From CAMPJU01 sp046566095 (GTDB taxonomy: Bacteria > Pseudomonadota > Gammaproteobacteria > Xanthomonadales > Xanthomonadaceae): 8,177 bases of DNA. Positions 5,595 to 8,177 of this stretch are shown piece by piece (the stretch's first letter is position 1; each line of letters opens with the position of its first letter). Where the stretch lies: contig JBKHXI010000089.1 in NCBI GenBank assembly GCA_046566095.1, positions 1 through 8,177 on the forward strand. Direction: 5' to 3'. The notes under the pieces were generated by a model that worked only from the letters and a program-made list of their open reading frames with translations, was not told the origin of the DNA and did no database searches. Both the position numbers and the translations under genes were made by a program.

Positions 5595-6759
5595 AGTTGA
5601 GCAGCGGCTTGACCGTACCCCATTCCTTGCAGCTGGGGCATTGCCAGTGGTGGGCGCGCGCGCCGAAGCCGCAGCGGTTGCAGCGGTAGCTGGGGTTGCG
5701 CACCAGCAGCTGGTCGGTGATCTGGGCCAGGTCGCGCAGGGTCGCGCCGGGGTCCCCGCCCTCGGCCATGGTCAGTTCGATCAGCGCCGCCTCGCCGCGG
5801 ACCGAGGGCCGGTCCTTGAGCTGCTGCGCCAGCCAGGCCCGCGCCGCCGGCACCCCCTCGCCCGCCTCGATCAGCCGGGCCAGGGCCAGCACCGGGGCGA
5901 TGCCGCGGTAGTGTTCGATCATCTCGCCCAGGAAGGCGCGCGCACCCGGCTCGTCGCCGCTGCGCTCGTAGCAGGCCAGCAGCGCCGGCAGCAGTTCGGG
6001 CAGGTAGTCCGGGTCGTGCCGGGCGACGCGTTCGAAGGCACGGATCGCCGCCGCGTCGCGCCCGGCCTCGACCTCGATCCGGCCCTCGAGCAGCCCGGCC
6101 CGCACCGAATTGGCGTCGGCCTGGTAGGCGCGCGCGACCGCGGCGCGCGCGGCGTCCGCGTCGCCGGCGGCGCGGTGGCGGTCGGCCAGCTCGCATTCGA
6201 ACTGGGCCACCAGCCGGCCCATGGGCTCGCCGGTGGCCTGCTCGAAGCGGGTCGCCACCTCGATCGCCTTCGGCCAGTCGCGCTCGGCCTGGTAGATGCC
6301 GATCAGGTGGCGCAGCGCCTGTGGCGCGATCTCCAGCGCCACCAGTTCGCTGAACACGGTCTCGGCGCGGTCGAGCAGGCCCGAGCGCATGTAGTCCTCG
6401 CCCAGCGCCAGCAGCGCCTGGACCTTCTGCTGGTCGCTCAGGCCGGGGCGCTGGACCAGCGCCTGGTGCAGCCGGATAGCGCGGTCGACCTCGCCGCGGC
6501 GGCGGAACAGATGGCCGAGCGCGACCTGGGTCTCGAAGGTGTCCTTGTCCAGCTCGGCGATCCGCAGGAACACCTCGATCGCCTTGTCCGGCTGCTCGTT
6601 CAACAGGTAGTTCAGGCCGCGGAAGTAGGTGGTCGACAGCCGGCTGACCTGGGTGTCGCTGTGGCGCTCGCCGCCGCGGCGGCCGATCACCCAGCCGCTG
6701 ACCGCGGCCAGCGGCAGCAGCAGGAAGAACCAGAACCACTCGCTGACGAAGGCGGTCAT
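5581..6759 (-). CDS. lapB: Lipopolysaccharide assembly protein B (TPR protein with rubredoxin-like metal site)
   Basis: The 392-residue product matches LapB (YciM) over its full length. Family role: an inner-membrane-anchored cytosolic scaffold that, with the protease FtsH, sets the level of LpxC and so the rate of lipid A synthesis; it has also been tied to LPS assembly sites. Seen: one N-terminal helix at about 8-26 (WFWFFLLLPLAAVSGWVIG) followed by GRRGG; tetratricopeptide repeats across about 40-350, including YLLNEQPDKAIEVFLRI and LGHLFRRRGEVDRAIRLHQ; and a C-terminal rubredoxin-like knuckle with C360, C363, C374 and C377 in YRCNRCGFG and WQCPSCKEWGT. All four metal-ligand cysteines are present, so it should be functional. 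The ATG at 6759 overlaps the lapA stop as ATGA. A GGAGG lies 13 bases upstream, rather far, so coupling to lapA translation is likely. It ends inside the start of the sugar transferase gene (14-bp overlap). Confidence 0.97.
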   Translation of the reverse strand: MTAFVSEWFWFFLLLPLAAVSGWVIGRRGGERHSDTQVSRLSTTYFRGLNYLLNEQPDKAIEVFLRIAELDKDTFETQVALGHLFRRRGEVDRAIRLHQALVQRPGLSDQQKVQALLALGEDYMRSGLLDRAETVFSELVALEIAPQALRHLIGIYQAERDWPKAIEVATRFEQATGEPMGRLVAQFECELADRHRAAGDADAARAAVARAYQADANSVRAGLLEGRIEVEAGRDAAAIRAFERVARHDPDYLPELLPALLACYERSGDEPGARAFLGEMIEHYRGIAPVLALARLIEAGEGVPAARAWLAQQLKDRPSVRGEAALIELTMAEGGDPGATLRDLAQITDQLLVRNPSYRCNRCGFGARAHHWQCPSCKEWGTVKPLLNYAVV

Positions 6760-7028
6760 GCGCCCGGGCCGGCCTCCGTGGGCGGCGCCCGCACCGCATC
6801 GCGCTCGGCCCGCGCCAGCCGGCGGCGCAGGGGCCAGACCACGCCGGCGGCGAGCGCCATGCCGCCGACCAGCACCCCCAGCAGCAGGGCCAGGATCAGC
6901 GCCACGCCCAGGCTCGGGTGCAGTTCGACCAGGCCCAGGTCCAGGCGCACCCGCTGGGTGTTGAGGGCGCCGACCACGATGCCGGCGGCCAGGCAGGCCA
7001 GTGCGAGCAGGATCCGGAACAGGCGCAT
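6756..7028 (-). CDS. lapA: Lipopolysaccharide assembly protein A, LapA-domain (DUF1049) protein
   Basis: This small inner-membrane protein of 90 residues works next to LapB in the E. coli family and is encoded directly before it there too. Seen: helix 1 at about 4-22; the conserved NTQRVRLDLGLVELHPSLGV (23-42) that follows it; helix 2 at about 42-67; then a short basic, cytosolic tail RRRLARAERDAVR. This two-helix, Asn-Thr-Gln layout is the LapA domain signature. The start at 7028 has GAGGG on the minus strand nine bases upstream. A small AT-containing island in the 116-bp gap before it (TAAGCT at 7065-7060 on the minus strand) might be a -10 element, with no convincing -35. The tail is shorter than in many homologues. 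The stop overlaps the lapB start by four bases. Confidence 0.92.
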   Translation of the reverse strand: MRLFRILLALACLAAGIVVGALNTQRVRLDLGLVELHPSLGVALILALLLGVLVGGMALAAGVVWPLRRRLARAERDAVRAPPTEAGPGA

Positions 7029-7055
7029 CGAGCGCGTCCCTCGTTCGACGTGGGT

Positions 7056-7068
7056 GGCTAGCTTAGCC
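7056..7068. repeat. Short inverted repeat in the lapA leader
   Basis: GGCTA (7056-7060) and TAGCC (7064-7068) flank the three bases GCT. It is the least GC-rich spot of the ihfB-lapA gap and overlaps the weak -10-like TAAGCT read on the minus strand. It could be an operator or chance; nothing else supports a role. Confidence 0.25.
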
Positions 7069-7111
7069 GAGGCCGCCGCAGGGCGGGCCGATCGCCGGCG
7101 TGCGCGCGGCG

Positions 7112-7130
7112 GGGCGCCTGCCGGGCGCCC
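7112..7130 (-). terminator. GC-rich hairpin downstream of ihfB
   Basis: GGGCGCC (7112-7118) and GGCGCCC (7124-7130) make a perfect 7-bp stem around a five-base loop, starting 15 bases beyond the ihfB stop. There is no T-run after it on the minus strand, so it may be an attenuator, a 3'-end stabiliser or a weak terminator separating ihfB from the lapA operon. Confidence 0.35.
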
Positions 7131-7144
7131 GGGATCTGCTGGGA

Positions 7145-7447
7145 TCAGGCGGCGTGCTCGAGCGGCATCACCCCGCTCACCCGCTCGCGCAGTTCCTTGC
7201 CGGGCTTGAAGTGCGGCACGTACTTGCCCGGCAGGGCCACGGCCTCGCCGGTCTTGGGGTTGCGCCCCAGGCGCGGCGGGCGGTAATGCAGGGAGAAGCT
7301 GCCGAAGCCGCGGATCTCGATGCGCTGGCCCTGGGCCATCGCCGCGCCCATCATCTCCAGCAGCGACTTCACCGCCAGGTCGACGTCGTCGGCCTTCAGG
7401 TGCGCCTGGCGCTGCGCCAGCTGTTCGATCAGCTCGGACTTGGTCAT
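7145..7447 (-). CDS. ihfB: Integration host factor beta subunit
   Basis: The 100-residue product matches IHF-beta (HimD), which pairs with IHF-alpha to bind and sharply bend DNA at specific sites, serving recombination, replication and transcription. Seen: MTKSELIEQLAQRQAHLKA at the N-terminus; IEIRGFGSFSLHYRPPRLGR (43-62) leading into the DNA-intercalating beta arm; GRNPKTGEAV with the intercalating proline P64; and KYVPHFKPGKELRERV (75-90). The specificity-type residues mark IHF-beta rather than HU or IHF-alpha. The C-terminal tail (SGVMPLEHAA) is a few residues longer than in E. coli and has an unusual sequence. The ATG at 7447 has only a weak GGGA ahead of it. It follows rpsA by 71 bp, the classic rpsA-ihfB pairing of gammaproteobacteria. 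Confidence 0.97.
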   Translation of the reverse strand: MTKSELIEQLAQRQAHLKADDVDLAVKSLLEMMGAAMAQGQRIEIRGFGSFSLHYRPPRLGRNPKTGEAVALPGKYVPHFKPGKELRERVSGVMPLEHAA

Positions 7448-7486
7448 GGGCGTTCCCGCGGTTGGCGGCCGCCACGGCACCCTGGA

Positions 7487-7509
7487 GCGGCCCGGAGGTG
7501 CCGGGCCGC
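7487..7509 (-). terminator. Strong hairpin between rpsA and ihfB
   Basis: GCGGCCCGG (7487-7495) and CCGGGCCGC (7501-7509) form a perfect 9-bp all-GC stem around a five-base loop, ten bases past the rpsA stop. An alternative pairing GGCACC (7476-7481) with GGTGCC (7497-7502) would exclude it. No T-run follows, so it may attenuate or process the rpsA transcript rather than end it outright. The palindrome GGCGGCCGCC at 7464-7473 lies just beyond. Confidence 0.4.
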
Positions 7510-7518
7510 CCGCGTCGC

Positions 7519-8177
7519 TTACTCGGACTTGCTGTTGAGCTGCTCGCGCAGCAGCGCGCCGAGCCTGGTGGTGCCGCTGGCGGCCTCGGACGAGGTCTTG
7601 GCGTATTCGGCCATGGCCTCGGCGCTGTCGGCCTCGTCCCTGGCCTTGATCGACAGCTGCAGCGAACGGCCCTTGCGGTCCATGCCGACGAACTTGGCCT
7701 CGATCCTGTCGCCGACCTTCAGGTGCTGGCTGGCGTCCTCGACCCGCTCGTGGGCGATGTCGCGCGCGGCGACGTAGCCCTCGACGCCGTCGGCCAGCTC
7801 GATCGTCGCGCCCTTGGCGTCCACTTCCTTGACCGTGCCGGTCACCTTGGTGCCGCGCGGATGCGCCGCCATGAACTGGCCGAACGGATCCTGCTCGAGC
7901 TGCTTGACGCCCAGCGAGATGCGCTCGCGCTCCGGGTCCACCGCCAGCACCACCGCCTCGAGGGTGTCGCCCTTCTTGAAGTTGCGGACGATGTCCTCGC
8001 CGGTGGTGTTCCAGCTGATGTCCGACAGGTGCACCAGGCCGTCGATGCCGCCGTCCAGGCCGATGAAGATGCCGAAGTCGGTGATCGACTTGATCTGGCC
8101 CTCGACCTTGTCGCCCTTCTTGTGGATGGCGGCGAAGGTCTCCCACGGGTTGGAGCTGACCTGCTTCATGCCCAGCG
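7519..8177 (-). CDS. rpsA: 30S ribosomal protein S1, C-terminal part
   Basis: The gene enters from the right edge already in frame (first full codons read L-G-M-K-Q) and ends at TAA, giving 218 complete visible codons of a protein that is normally about 560 residues. S1 binds mRNA on the small ribosomal subunit and helps start translation on structured or weak-SD messages. Seen: the last two S1 (OB-fold) repeats. The first starts around KKGDKVEGQIKSITDFGIFI and includes GGIDGLVHLSDISW; it ends in ISLGVKQ, which matches the S1-family repeat ending. The second contains GTKVTGTVKEVDAKGATIEL and VEGYVAARDIAHERVEDA. They correspond to repeats 5 and 6 of E. coli S1. The tail (SEAASGTTRLGALLREQLNS) is divergent, as is usual. 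Followed by a hairpin, then ihfB. Confidence 0.97.
   Translation of the reverse strand, partial: LGMKQVSSNPWETFAAIHKKGDKVEGQIKSITDFGIFIGLDGGIDGLVHLSDISWNTTGEDIVRNFKKGDTLEAVVLAVDPERERISLGVKQLEQDPFGQFMAAHPRGTKVTGTVKEVDAKGATIELADGVEGYVAARDIAHERVEDASQHLKVGDRIEAKFVGMDRKGRSLQLSIKARDEADSAEAMAEYAKTSSEAASGTTRLGALLREQLNSKSE

Noticed and set aside
5512..7209. 565-codon plus-strand open frame opposite lapB and lapA
   Set aside because: It is antisense to two well-matched genes and has a compositionally biased product without recognisable domains.

Overview
The window is about 8.2 kb of very GC-rich DNA (codons overwhelmingly end in G or C). It looks like a chromosomal core region of a gammaproteobacterium, most likely of the Xanthomonadaceae/Lysobacteraceae (Lysobacter or Luteimonas type). 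This placement rests on protein character, GC content and gene order (rpsA, ihfB, lapA, lapB, then cell-surface sugar genes); no 16S or other marker is present.

From the right edge leftward, seven genes lie head to tail on the minus strand. They are the 3' end of rpsA (ribosomal protein S1), ihfB (IHF beta subunit), lapA and lapB (control of lipopolysaccharide synthesis), a WecA/WbpL-like polyprenyl-phosphate sugar-1-phosphate transferase, a large WbpM/CapD-type nucleotide-sugar 4,6-dehydratase, and galU (UTP-glucose-1-phosphate uridylyltransferase). From lapA to galU every junction overlaps (4, 14, 4 and 1 bp), so these five genes are very probably one translationally coupled operon. The operon links lipid A homeostasis (LapA/LapB), loading of the first sugar on undecaprenyl phosphate, and supply of UDP-sugars, so the theme is LPS/O-antigen or other surface polysaccharide. 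The rpsA-ihfB and ihfB-lapA gaps (71 and 116 bp) each hold a GC-rich hairpin.

Left of galU, a 191-bp convergent gap (1530-1720) is dense in CCGG/GATC palindromes and includes a perfect 13-bp inverted repeat. Facing galU on the plus strand is a 142-residue three-helix membrane protein of unknown function (1101-1529, GTG start with a good Shine-Dalgarno). Divergent from it is an FAD-dependent amine/amino-acid oxidoreductase of the DadA/PuuB (DAO) family that runs off the left edge.

I see no mobile element, CRISPR array, tRNA or rRNA and no clear new system. The points most worth a second look are the palindrome-rich convergent spacer, a leucine where the WbpM family normally has its catalytic Met/Tyr, an AT-rich patch that may be an internal promoter, and a gene order that resembles a stripped-down Pseudomonas O-antigen locus.
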